The translations under genes and the position numbers were made by a program. Below, piece after piece: positions 8,059 to 17,112 of a stretch of 17,657 nucleotides of DNA (position 1 is its first letter; every line of letters begins with the position of its first letter). The notes under the pieces were generated by a model, which saw only the letters and a list, made by a program, of their open reading frames with translations, was not told where the DNA came from and made no database searches. The stretch is from positions 23,332 to 40,988 of the forward strand of contig WKLE02000864.1 in NCBI GenBank assembly GCA_014885115.2, given 5' to 3'. This stretch comes from Asterionellopsis glacialis (Eukaryota > Bacillariophyta > Plagiogrammaphyceae > Rhaphoneidales > Asterionellopsidaceae).

Positions 8059-11000
8059 TTATAGGCCTGCCAAAACTTGGTTAGCACGGTCTGCACAGCG
8101 TGATGGAAAATTTCTTGCTGCTTTATTCATTAAAGTCCTCAGTTCTTCACGGTTGTTACGAATCACTACCACGTTGTCTACGGAAAGCATTAAGTTCCTC
8201 ATTGCCACACAAGCATGTTCCTGAACTCGTGATGCATTCGGGTACCGCCGCATTGCTGACATAATCACAGCAACTTCACTATCTGATACAAGCATCACTT
8301 CACTTGTGTCAACATTCACAGCTAGAGTTGAAAGCGCCTTGCATGCTTCAACCTGCAAAGCTTCTGAGTCGAAATGAGCCCACATTGCGTACACAATTGC
8401 ATCTACACCACCCACATCTCGAATCATTTCCTTATTTCGAGAATTGGTGGAGAGCGTAGCTAGACATCCGCAAGCCTGTTTTTGAACTTTAGCGTAACTA
8501 ATGTTTGCCATCATGCCATTCACCACAAGATCAATGCCACCCTTTTCTGCTACAAGAATTTGATTTTCATCCAGAACTCCCAGGCTCCAAAGTGCAGTAA
8601 AGGCTCGAATAAGCACCTCTGCTGATCCCAAGTATTCTCTAATGAGATCTGTGATGAGGTCGATTCCACCGTATTCCGCAATAGATCGTTTTGCAACGGT
8701 GTTTCTCATTGAAATGTTCTGGAGAACTCCTAAACCCTTTTCTTGCATGTCTTGAGCATCTGGGTGCATTTTCAAAATACTAATGATAGTTTGGAGAACA
8801 TTAGGATCCGCAAGAACTTTTTCTTCGGTGTCAGACGAAAGGTTTAACAACGCTGCGAGTGCATTTTCTAGAAGCGGAATGTTTTTCTTGTTCTTGTTCA
8901 TAGCATCCACAATCAAGAGAAGTCCACCTTGCGACGAAATTAGCAACCGTGACTCTCTGTCGACACTCAAATGGGAAAGTGCCTTACAAGTATTCACTTT
9001 GACTCGTTCATTATCGGTATAGACTGCAAGAGCACTGACAATCATGTCAATTCCATCTGTTTCAGCAATACATAGGTTGACTTGTAAATTTTCTGTTGAA
9101 GCTAGGACCGCTAGAATAGCACAACCAAGATCTTGGATTGTTTCTACCTGTTCATGTTCGACCATAGCATCGATGACAACCACGATTCCGCCACTTTGAA
9201 TGACAGTTTGTTGATTTATAACCGACAAGTGCAAAACAATTTCGAGAATCTTCTCTAGAAGTTCAACTCTGTCAAGGTCATTCTCCATCACCATATACAT
9301 CACTGCGATCATCAAGTCAACATCATATGCGTCTAAATCAAAGGTGTGGTCTCTCATATTCATGGTAATACTGGCAAGAGCCCCTGAAGCTACAGATTGA
9401 AAGGTAGAATGATATTCTTGCTCTTCTCCTCTGTAAAGATACATAGCATCAAGAACAGACTTGAACATTTGCATTATTACGGAGAAATCTTGTTTAGTTT
9501 GCTTTCCTGAAAATGCCCATAGTGCCCCACACGCTTCTTGCTTAACCTCGATATCATCCGACCGTGAATCTACTATTTCTATCAACTTGCCAACAAGACC
9601 ATCGAAGTTTATAGATGAACCATGAAGTGATGATCCGAGTAAGAGATTTCGTAGAACCATGCAACACTGTTTGGCGATATCAGTGTCGTTGCGATAGGCA
9701 TTCAACGTGTCTAACACCAGCTGGAATATATCAGAAGGCACTTTCAACATTTGCTGCGTTTCTGAATAGGCCAAAGCTGAGATCAGCTCGAGGCTCTTTG
9801 AAACACCAAAGGCAGACCTGGCAGTCTTTACCATCCTCATAGAAATATCCAGGCACCCTGATGAAATGAGCCCAAGCCTTATCGTATCAGAGGAAGCAGC
9901 CAAAGAAGCGAGAACATCAACTTGATCGTACTGGTCTCTTCTAGCCGAATCTTCCATATTTTCGACCAAAAAGCGTATTTCACTTCCGTCGAGTGAATCT
10001 TCGAATTCACTAGAACCTTTTGTTGACAGCGCCAGAAGAGCACGTGTTGCCTGTTTGTGTACTGACTGTGTGTCGAACTTTAAAGATAAAGATCGGAATG
10101 CTAAATCAACGCCAAGATCAGAAACATCGACGCTCGAAAAATGACAAATATTTGCAAGGAATCCGCAACCTGCCTCTTGAATGGCAGCAGAACCTTTGTG
10201 CTTCACAGTACTTATTTCAAAAACGCGCAACGCATCATTCAGGGAACTTAAATCAAAGTATGATGATGACGTTGATGCAATCCAAAGTAGATAACTCCCG
10301 TTTTCTTGCAATGAAAGATTGTCTGGGAAATTTATCATAGCCTTAATGACTTCAGCAAGACCTCTGTACTCTTTGATAGATCTTTTGCTCTCTTTACTGA
10401 CACTAGCCAAAGTAATGAACAAGTTGATAGCCTCTTCTTGCACATCTACGTCACTTGCATGCTCCCTCATGTAACGGACAGTAACTACTATCGATTCTGT
10501 TGCTTTCTTCAACAAAAGGGAGTCGCCTGGGAACTTCGCCACTACAATCCTTACTAGCTCCGCTGCTGATAAGAACCATTCCGTGTTTATTGAGCGATTC
10601 TTCAAAACACACACGCAACATGAAACCCCTTCCTTTATGTTGATTTTTTTCAGTATACTATGAATAAATTGGTCGCTTTCGGGTGACTGTACATCGGTGT
10701 CTATAAGACGTAATAATAATTTGATTGCCCATCCAGTTGCGAGCAGTTCCCTTTCGTTTTTACTCATCCCCCGCAAAATTGACTCAACACCTCCCGCTTC
10801 AACAATAGCAACAACATTATTCTTTATTTGGTTTTCCGTTTCGAATATATGATCATGCTGCTCATCTTCGTCGTCGTATCTATGAACCAAGCTATGAAGC
10901 GCTCTACATGCCCATTCAAAAACACCGGGAGACGAGGCATGATTTTTTAAACCTGATATAATGATCTTAATACAGCCCATACCAGAAATGCGGCTTCTGT

Positions 11001-11934
11001 TTTCTGACCCACGTGATAGGCATGCTAGAGCTCCAAATGCCCATTCAACGAAATCTGCGTTTTCCTTGGTTACATCATGAGTCAATGCTTTGAAGATACA
11101 GTCAATAATACCAACATCAAATGCTTCGCCCTTTCTTTCATCATCTAATGCCGTCAGCGCCCACAGAGCACCTACCGCAGTTGTCATTACTCTTGGATCA
11201 GCGATGTGTCCATCCATGATTTCTGCCAACTCGTATAGGGCACCAGTCCCCTCGTCTTTAGCCAAGTTCCTTAATCTGTGCAGTTTCTGTCGGAGTATAT
11301 GAACATTGTTTCTGTTTTCCCTTAAAGCTTTAACAATTTCCCATGCTGTCTCTTCACAAATAATTGGGTTGTAATCTTCTGTATCTGACTTTAGTCCTGC
11401 AGATGAAGCCACCTGAGCTCTCCTGGCAGAAAATGCCGTACCGGTAGGAACATTCGTCCCTCTTGCACTCGACGGAACCGACATTTCACCAGTAGAATGA
11501 GATTGGGCAGTGGATGAATCTGATGACATCCAATTGGGTTCAAATCCTACCCTGTTATATCCAGGTACCTGAGGACGAGCAATTGAGTTCCTTAATGCTT
11601 GCGATGCTTTTGAGACATTAACTACTGTGCCAATCGTCTTTGAAGCAGCAGCCCTTGCTGGTGCGAATTTTTCCTCGTATTTACGCAGTACATCTGGCGG
11701 GACAACGTCGGGATTATCACGAATACAAATGCCATTATATACTCTGTCGTTCGTCAGTGGTCTATTGTTCATGATTCTAACTTGATGTGTTGGAATACCG
11801 CATCGAAAACAGAGACCTTTTTTCTTCGCATAATCTTGTCGCTGTTTCTGATTGAGTGCAGTCCCATTTTTGTCAAATATGGGGATACCACTATTTCCAC
11901 GAAACTCATCGAACAGTTCAAAATTACCATCCAT
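8059..11934 (-). CDS. Large armadillo-repeat protein with N-terminal Cys/His motif
   Basis: This 1291-residue protein is built almost wholly of armadillo-type helical repeats from about residue 195 to the end, each near 42 residues. They are strongest at the C-terminus, with recurring units such as VQKQACGCLATLS, LQVEACKALSTLAVN and GVLQNISMRN, each followed by a GGID-type loop. Such solenoids bind proteins and there is no catalytic domain. Near the N-terminus a motif spans Cys42-x2-Cys45-x4-His50...PLTND...Cys70. It resembles the short zinc-binding-like motif I recall ahead of repeat domains in diatom proteins, but here the expected last Cys is Asp73 (CIRDNP). A Ser/Ala-rich linker (about 95-190) joins the motif to the repeats. 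The first Met is supported by sensible sequence directly after it. No signal or membrane segment is visible, so it is probably cytosolic or nuclear. Role and partner are unknown. Confidence 0.9.
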   Translation of the reverse strand: MDGNFELFDEFRGNSGIPIFDKNGTALNQKQRQDYAKKKGLCFRCGIPTHQVRIMNNRPLTNDRVYNGICIRDNPDVVPPDVLRKYEEKFAPARAAASKTIGTVVNVSKASQALRNSIARPQVPGYNRVGFEPNWMSSDSSTAQSHSTGEMSVPSSARGTNVPTGTAFSARRAQVASSAGLKSDTEDYNPIICEETAWEIVKALRENRNNVHILRQKLHRLRNLAKDEGTGALYELAEIMDGHIADPRVMTTAVGALWALTALDDERKGEAFDVGIIDCIFKALTHDVTKENADFVEWAFGALACLSRGSENRSRISGMGCIKIIISGLKNHASSPGVFEWACRALHSLVHRYDDEDEQHDHIFETENQIKNNVVAIVEAGGVESILRGMSKNERELLATGWAIKLLLRLIDTDVQSPESDQFIHSILKKINIKEGVSCCVCVLKNRSINTEWFLSAAELVRIVVAKFPGDSLLLKKATESIVVTVRYMREHASDVDVQEEAINLFITLASVSKESKRSIKEYRGLAEVIKAMINFPDNLSLQENGSYLLWIASTSSSYFDLSSLNDALRVFEISTVKHKGSAAIQEAGCGFLANICHFSSVDVSDLGVDLAFRSLSLKFDTQSVHKQATRALLALSTKGSSEFEDSLDGSEIRFLVENMEDSARRDQYDQVDVLASLAASSDTIRLGLISSGCLDISMRMVKTARSAFGVSKSLELISALAYSETQQMLKVPSDIFQLVLDTLNAYRNDTDIAKQCCMVLRNLLLGSSLHGSSINFDGLVGKLIEIVDSRSDDIEVKQEACGALWAFSGKQTKQDFSVIMQMFKSVLDAMYLYRGEEQEYHSTFQSVASGALASITMNMRDHTFDLDAYDVDLMIAVMYMVMENDLDRVELLEKILEIVLHLSVINQQTVIQSGGIVVVIDAMVEHEQVETIQDLGCAILAVLASTENLQVNLCIAETDGIDMIVSALAVYTDNERVKVNTCKALSHLSVDRESRLLISSQGGLLLIVDAMNKNKKNIPLLENALAALLNLSSDTEEKVLADPNVLQTIISILKMHPDAQDMQEKGLGVLQNISMRNTVAKRSIAEYGGIDLITDLIREYLGSAEVLIRAFTALWSLGVLDENQILVAEKGGIDLVVNGMMANISYAKVQKQACGCLATLSTNSRNKEMIRDVGGVDAIVYAMWAHFDSEALQVEACKALSTLAVNVDTSEVMLVSDSEVAVIMSAMRRYPNASRVQEHACVAMRNLMLSVDNVVVIRNNREELRTLMNKAARNFPSRCADRANQVLAGL

Positions 11935-13326
11935 GATGCCGTGCCTGTATTGTATGCCTTCTTATCAGAAAACGGGAAAATGATTCTACGAAATCCCTTT
12001 CTTGGTTGATCTTGGGAAAAATTGATGTTCAAAGCGAATAGAAATCTGCGTAGGTTGTCGTATACTTTCTACGTCCAGAGAATCTAGGATAATTCGTTAG
12101 ATCGTGCCTCTCTGAATGGAACTTGAAAATCGATTCTTTTAGGAGCGTCGATTTGTATTCAGTATTTAATCCTTGCGATTGGAACAAAGTTGCTACAATT
12201 TGGTTGACCTTGCAATTTTGGTGGTGAAGGTCCTTTCAACACAATCAAGGTGTCGTCAGATGTCAAATACCAAAAGGGAACACTCAATCCAGCTGTGTGG
12301 AGTATGATGTTCGCTCCGGAGGGACGATCAATCGATCTTCTTGTTTCTTCCCCGCCAACTGTACAGAGATATCCGGTAGAGCTCGGAGTGTAGGGTTTGT
12401 CGTGTCTTTTCTGCCCAATCTAGACTAGAGTCCTACTAGACTGCTGATACGTATGGTGCTCGGAGTAGTCAAATTGTCTATTAGACGGAAAATAATTCAT
12501 CAAATTTCGTTTCTCAATTTAAAAAACATCATGATGTGTACTGTACCTATGAAGTCCTCTATATAAAATACTATAAAAAATTATTCGTTGCATTCAATAT
12601 AATATAGACTATTGAGAAGTCGGACTTTGTCTGAACACGAAAAAGCAGCGAACCCGTCGTCCGGTAGAGAGTAGTTTTGTCGCACATACACATCAAAATC
12701 GGATATGCAATATGTAAATGGTACTACTTTGTGTATATTCATAGTCTAGCCGCATTCAATAGACATTTTTCATAAAATGTACTTAACAGTTAGTCCTAGG
12801 AGAAACGAGAACCTGCTTATCGTCCCTATGGTTACTAACTGACTGAACTACTGACTGTAAATAAAAGGGGTAATGGGAGGTAAATAGGTAAAAGCTATGT
12901 AGAGAAACAGTAAAGTACACTTCCAACTTGTCCTAACTTTGTCTTCACCATCTTCTGTGCTTTTTGATCGAGTGCATCACTTTGCTCTTTCATGTAATTT
13001 GGCACATGCTCATGCGGAACTATAAGTCTCTATCTTTTGCAAAGGAGATACCAATACTTCTTCCAATTGTGAAATTTAGCACGACGAACGGATAACAGCC
13101 TTGCAAGCAGTGGTGATCCTCGTGAAAATTCAAAGTTGAGGGGTTAGCCGAGATACATTTTTTGTGGATAAAGATGGGAATAGTTCAAATTCAAAATAAT
13201 GTTTCAATTTTTCAAAATAGTTTGATAGGATTTTATTTTAAAATAGAGGCCAAGCCGTTCCCCTGATGCCACAAGAATAGAAGTCAATATCAATACAGTG
13301 CATGGTTTTTCTGTAGTGCTTAGTCT
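11935..13326. other. Intergenic region, no gene seen
   Basis: This 1.4 kb lies upstream of the armadillo gene and downstream of the glycine-zipper gene, both on the minus strand. No frame in it looks coding. There is a small CTAG cluster (CTAGACTAGAG and ACTAGACT, about 12420-12441), AT-rich stretches near 12480-12620 and 13140-13250, and CCTAGG at 12796-12801. The part nearest 11935 presumably holds the armadillo promoter, but I see no clear TATA or initiator to mark. Confidence 0.6.
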
Positions 13327-13767
13327 CTATTTTGCGCGAAAGAGTTCTTGAGAAGCTGCCTTGGTTCTTTCATATAAATCCTTAGAAGCAGTTTTTGTTT
13401 TAGCTTTTAGGTCGTGTTTATCGTCCAATTCTTTTGCCTTGTCTTTGACGGATAGAGCAACGTCGCCAGCAGCACGTGCGATATCTCCAGTGGCACCCTC
13501 TTTCCCAGTGGCATAGGCAGTACCTGCACCAGCTGCAACGGCAAGAATGGGTCCTCCAATCAAACATCCCAGGATACCGCACATAATACCTGCACCTCTC
13601 TTACGTGAAACTTGATATGCGATGTCTTCTTCCTTATGTTCTTGATTGTCATCGCCATCGCGTTTCATGGAGGCAGAAGAAATTACAACGACCGACTCAG
13701 GTGTGATCTCTTCAACAAAGACCTCATCGGAACTTTCTTTGTGCGGAACTTCAGCATACTTGGACAT
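13327..13767 (-). CDS. Small glycine-zipper membrane protein, function unknown
   Basis: This 146-residue protein has three parts. Residues 1-57 are acidic to mixed, with a short hydrophobic run (ESVVVISS). Residues 58-88 form a Gly/Ala-rich hydrophobic segment (starting GAGIMCGILGCLIGG) with repeated small residues at spacings of four. This is the pattern of a glycine zipper that packs helices within a membrane. Residues 89-146 are a charged amphipathic helix rich in Lys, Ala, Asp and Thr, somewhat like LEA-type stress proteins. There is no signal peptide. I recall similar short proteins in diatoms but cannot give a function. Four AGATCT sites lie in the 130 bp upstream of the start. The gene stands alone at the edge of the CpG-free block. 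Coding status is likely because composition, length and the membrane segment are all coherent. Confidence 0.8.
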   Translation of the reverse strand: MSKYAEVPHKESSDEVFVEEITPESVVVISSASMKRDGDDNQEHKEEDIAYQVSRKRGAGIMCGILGCLIGGPILAVAAGAGTAYATGKEGATGDIARAAGDVALSVKDKAKELDDKHDLKAKTKTASKDLYERTKAASQELFRAK

Positions 13768-13782
13768 GATTTGAGTATAAAT

Positions 13783-13893
13783 AGATCTGTACTTTTTTTA
13801 GATCTTTGTTATTTTCTAGTCTCGTTGAGCTGATTTCTCGAGATCTGTAAAGGGAAATTTTGTGAGAGCTAAAAAGTTCTGATCTCAAGATCT
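13783..13893. promoter_or_regulatory. Cluster of four AGATCT palindromes upstream of 13767
   Basis: AGATCT occurs at 13783-13788, 13800-13805, 13841-13846 and 13888-13893, where about 0.03 copies would be expected by chance. The last copy forms the loop of a short hairpin with arms ATCTCA and TGAGAT. The cluster sits 16-126 bp upstream of the start codon of the glycine-zipper gene, where a transcription factor binding a palindrome could act. No factor is known to me for it. Confidence 0.4.
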
Positions 13894-13944
13894 CTGAGAT
13901 TTTAGTCGTGGGGAAAAACTCGGTTGAGCTCCCAACTCCCAAGA

Positions 13945-14160
13945 GGTACCTGGTAGTAGGACTACCTATCTATGCAGTAGACTGACACGGTTAGAGAGGA
14001 CTACCTGGTACACGCCTACCCTGGTACAGGTACCCGTACCTGGGGAGGACCTTGGTACCTGGTACGTCCTAGGCTAGCACACCAGAAGCAGAGACCAATC
14101 TCTACTAGTCTACCGTAGGCCTAAGGTCCTAGAGACTCTCTAGCCTCTCTGGAGAGAGAT
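13945..14160. repeat. GTAC/CTAG-rich island at left edge of CpG-free block
   Basis: Seven GTAC tetramers start at 13946, 14008, 14024, 14030, 14036, 14055 and 14062. They are followed by CTAG-rich words and a CTCTCT-GG-AGAGAG hairpin at 14145-14158. The vocabulary (TGGTACC, AGGTACC, CCTAGG, AGGACC) is the same as in the islands at 1-75 and 1704-1876. CpG is still present here (last at 14114) and vanishes immediately to the right. Confidence 0.6.
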
Positions 14161-14606
14161 AGAGAGAACACTCAACCTGTATATTTCTGGCTCCAAGAAT
14201 ACTGTTGCACAAATGACCATTGAGGGCCTTTCTACTAGGCTTGGGACTGCCACTGTCCCTTCCAAAATTCTCCATGCTTGTCACATTCTTTTCATTCTTT
14301 GGAACCAATGGTATTGCCTCACCCAGCTTCTCTGTCCTGATCTCAATCTGATGACAGTTTACCATCTTGTTGCCAGTCAGTGTGCTGAGTTCTGTGGCTG
14401 ACTTGGTTGGCTTTGTAGTGGGGAAATCTTCACTCTCACCTGCAATAGTGTCAACTCATCCTGTCTCCCCACCAGGCAGTCACTTTGAGGTTTCCTCCAG
14501 ATTTAGGTTGTGTACTTATTAGTTTGCTTCCAGAAACCAAAAGCAGTTGAGCCCTTACTGCTGACATGGTTTTGGCATGGACCACTAGTAGTGGTTTGCT
14601 TGTCAG
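14129..14606 (-). pseudogene. Broken minus-strand reading frame, unidentified
   Basis: Two protein-like frames on the minus strand abut across a frameshift. The first is open from 14606 to a TGA at 14451-14453. The second is open from 14455, just after a TGA, to 14129. The second has mixed hydrophilic composition typical of real proteins (for example EIRTEKLGEAIPLVPKNEK) and no low-complexity bias. Further fragments with stops appear up to about 15160 on the same strand. I cannot assign a family. The setting inside the CpG-free block suggests a fossil of a mobile-element gene, such as a gag-like protein, but that is a guess. Confidence 0.3.
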
Positions 14607-15085
14607 TCAGTTTTTTGAACTGCTCCTCACCATTCAAACTACTCTTGGACTTTAGCACTGATTCCCACCAAAGCTGGTCCAGTTACTTGTACTGTCATCA
14701 TATTCTGTTCCTACTCTTACTTGAACATTGTACACAAGGAGATGCCTACTTGCACTGCTTCTATGGCTCCCCTGGAAACACCCTTGCAGATCATTTCAAG
14801 ATGCTTCACCTTTACCACTGTGGTGGTTGCAGCCATTGCTGTTGTCATCACTCTGGTTGTCTAAGAGCTGCTACACCCTTGGAAATTTATCTCCATGGTT
14901 GTTGGCACTTCCTCAATTGTGGATCTGAGGCACTGGTTGATCTCAATTACATCAAGCCTACCCTTCAGGATCATATTTATCTGACCCTTTTTCTTTTTCA
15001 ACTTCAACTTTCTGTAGGGGTTCTCTACTCTCCTTTCTTTGGACTTTCTTGTCTCTGGGAGAGTGGTTTAGGGAACAGCAATCTC

Positions 15086-15161
15086 AGCAGTCTACAGCCT
15101 TTGTTCCTGGTCTCTTTCATGGTAGCAGTCTGCAGCCCTTGTTCCTGGTCTCTTTCATGGA
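15086..15161. repeat. 38-bp tandem duplication, two units
   Basis: Units 15086-15123 and 15124-15161 differ at three positions of 38, starting AGCAGTCTACAGCC and AGCAGTCTGCAGCC. The period is not a multiple of three, so it arose in non-coding or already broken sequence. Confidence 0.85.
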
Positions 15162-15165
15162 AGGG

Positions 15166-15308
15166 GTATTAATTTTTTCCATTTGTTTGATTCCCTCCCT
15201 CCAAAATTTGAGTGAGGACCACTTGAACTTATGATATTTATCCCTGTTGCCCCTGCTGGGTGGGCTGAACCTAATAAGCCCATTTTTCCTAGTATTCTTT
15301 CTCTTAGA
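15166..15308. repeat. Dispersed repeat A, copy 1
   Basis: This copy of about 140 bp aligns with copy 2 exactly 500 bp to the right over most of its length. Shared blocks include CAAAATTTGAGTGA, CTTATGATATTTATCCCTGT and CTGGGTGGGCT. It holds the hairpin TGGGCT (15261-15266) / AGCCCA (15277-15282). At 15254 it has TG where copy 2 has CG. Confidence 0.8.
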
Positions 15309-15667
15309 CCTTGCATCAACCTACCCAATTCACCAATGTGGCTTACTCAGGTCTCTAAAAACAATATCTGAAAAAGTTGCAAGGATGAAATGACAAATAA
15401 TTTATCCAAGTTTGGCCAACTATAGGCAACTTAACAGTCACCTCCAAGAAGTTACATTGAAGACTCACTCCTTGATTTGAAAACCTTGTGACTAAAAGAG
15501 AAGCACAGTGTCAAGTTGAAACCCCATTTTAAGAAAAGTTGAGTTGTTTTGTTTTTAGAGAAACCTTCATCTCATTGTTTGCTTGAAAGAGACAATTATA
15601 ATTGCTTTATCTACTTCAAAAGGCATTGAATACACCCTAGTTTTTCAAACCCCATCCACCATGCTGT

Positions 15668-15807
15668 GGTATTTTTTTCTACTGTTTGTTTGATTCCATT
15701 CAAAATTTGAGTGAAGGATCACTCAGACTTATGATATTTATCCCTGTTGGCCCCGCTGGGTGGGCTAAAAATAATAAGCCCAATTTACTAGTACTCTTTC
15801 TCTTACA
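15668..15807. repeat. Dispersed repeat A, copy 2
   Basis: This is the second copy of repeat A, in the same orientation. Its hairpin arms TGGGCT (15761-15766) and AGCCCA (15777-15782) are unchanged while the ten-base loop differs from copy 1. It retains one of the five CpG of the block, at 15754. Confidence 0.8.
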
Positions 15808-16345
15808 GTCAGTGAGAACTGCAACAAAGTGAATTCAACCCAAAATTGGGAGAAACTAATCTCATCACATGCGTCATTCAAATACTTAATAAGGTGTTAA
15901 ATAATGTTTTAACATTATGCCCAATTCAATTCCAAAAACTTCAAACTTCATACCATAAGTAGAATGGAAGTTATTCATGCTCATAAGGCTGTTTCTTGTC
16001 AAGGAACATATACTTTGCCTTTACCTTCTGCTTGTGGGTAGTGGCATTGATCAATGGCATGATGGATTAATCTAGGTGATTCAACATAGACAAGACCTTC
16101 TCTGGATTGTTATCCCAATTCTGGATAGATGTTGCATCAAGGGTCATATATTGGTTTTATCCTTGCCTTCCTTTGGATCAATCTTGAACAGGATGATGAC
16201 TTTGTTGTTTTTTTTTGCATTTTTGGCATATCAAGTTTGGTGTAGAATGGGACTGAGTATGTGGCAGCATCGCTGTCACACTTGTCTCCTTTTTTGGTTG
16301 GCATGGTTGGATATCAACAGATATATTTCTATCTGGATTCAGAGC

Positions 16346-16481
16346 ACTCTAAATGTTGAATATGGTGAAATTGTGAGTATATTATGCCTTGTGTGCTTAA
16401 TTGCCACTATTGTCAGTTGAGTATAGGCAGGCTTGACTCAATTGCTGGGCTATACTAACATTTCATTACATTGAATGAAAC
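16346..16481. repeat. Dispersed repeat B, copy 1
   Basis: It starts with CTCTAAATGTTGAATA (16347-16362), identical in copy 2, and continues with diverged shared segments. One is CTCAATTGCTGGGCTATACTAA here against CTCAACTGCCGGGCTGTATTAA in copy 2 (both shown in part: the match spans about 16437-16458 and 17234-17255). Its right end forms the hairpin at 16478-16530. Confidence 0.6.
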
Positions 16482-16530
16482 CTGTAGGAATAAAAGCAAG
16501 CAGGTCAGTATGATGAATTCCTACAGGTTT
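16478..16530. repeat. 14-bp perfect inverted repeat with 25-nt loop
   Basis: The arm AAACCTGTAGGAAT at 16478-16491 is matched by ATTCCTACAGGTTT at 16517-16530. It lies directly after repeat B copy 1, so it may be the end of a small foldback element or an inserted piece. No target-site duplication is obvious. Confidence 0.75.
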
Positions 16531-17112
16531 CTAAATCATAATCTAAATTGCTCAATTTAATTTCTATTTTAACGCAACAGTCAAGGATTTTTGCAGTATT
16601 TGTCACTGATATGTTGAGTGATAAGGATTTGCCAAACAAAATTTGCCAAAATGGGTCTTCAAATACTCCTAAAAATCACTTTCTTGTGCTCATTAGGCTG
16701 GGTTACAATAGGATAGAGAGCATCCAACAAATTTAAAGTGATTTCAACATGCCCAAGATGTTAATGAACCAAAAAACTGATGAGATTCTGATCATACAGT
16801 AACTCTTGATTAAAAATATATTAATTGTGACATTTTAGAAAAATGTGTATTTTTACAATAGAATTTGTACACAACTGGCTCTATGCCCAAGGCAGAAAAA
16901 TTGTGCTGAGCCATATCTGGTAGTGATGGACTTGAACCTCTTCAAATGAAACCAAGAACGTGCATCAACTTGACACTAACTCCCCAGTTTTTACCAGGAC
17001 TCAGTTTGTTTATTGGGAAGCATTTAGTCTTGTCAAATAATAAAATTTATTCATATTGACTTCTGCCATACTAAATTCAACCAAATTTCACCCATCTGCT
17101 AAACTAAGAACT

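Noticed and set aside
10020..10340. Plus-strand frame of 106 codons
   Set aside because: It is an antisense shadow of the armadillo gene, with no coherent protein features.
13081..13160. Possible tRNA-like stretch with GGTTAGCC
   Set aside because: No cloverleaf, no matching acceptor arm and no proper T-arm consensus could be found.
14510..15172. Plus-strand open frame of 220 codons
   Set aside because: It is rich in Leu, Cys, His and Ser with no domain. It lies in the CpG-free block opposite better minus-strand fragments, and spans a 38-bp tandem duplication that shifts frame. It is open because the complementary strand is purine-rich.
15166..15807. Repeat A copies as long terminal repeats of a retroelement
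   Set aside because: The copies are only 500 bp apart, lack TG...CA ends or a primer-binding site, and no reverse transcriptase or integrase lies between them.
16076..16420. Plus-strand open frame of 114 codons that looks like a membrane protein
   Set aside because: The hydrophobic look comes from T-rich decayed sequence. There is no recognisable family, and it runs into repeat B copy 1.
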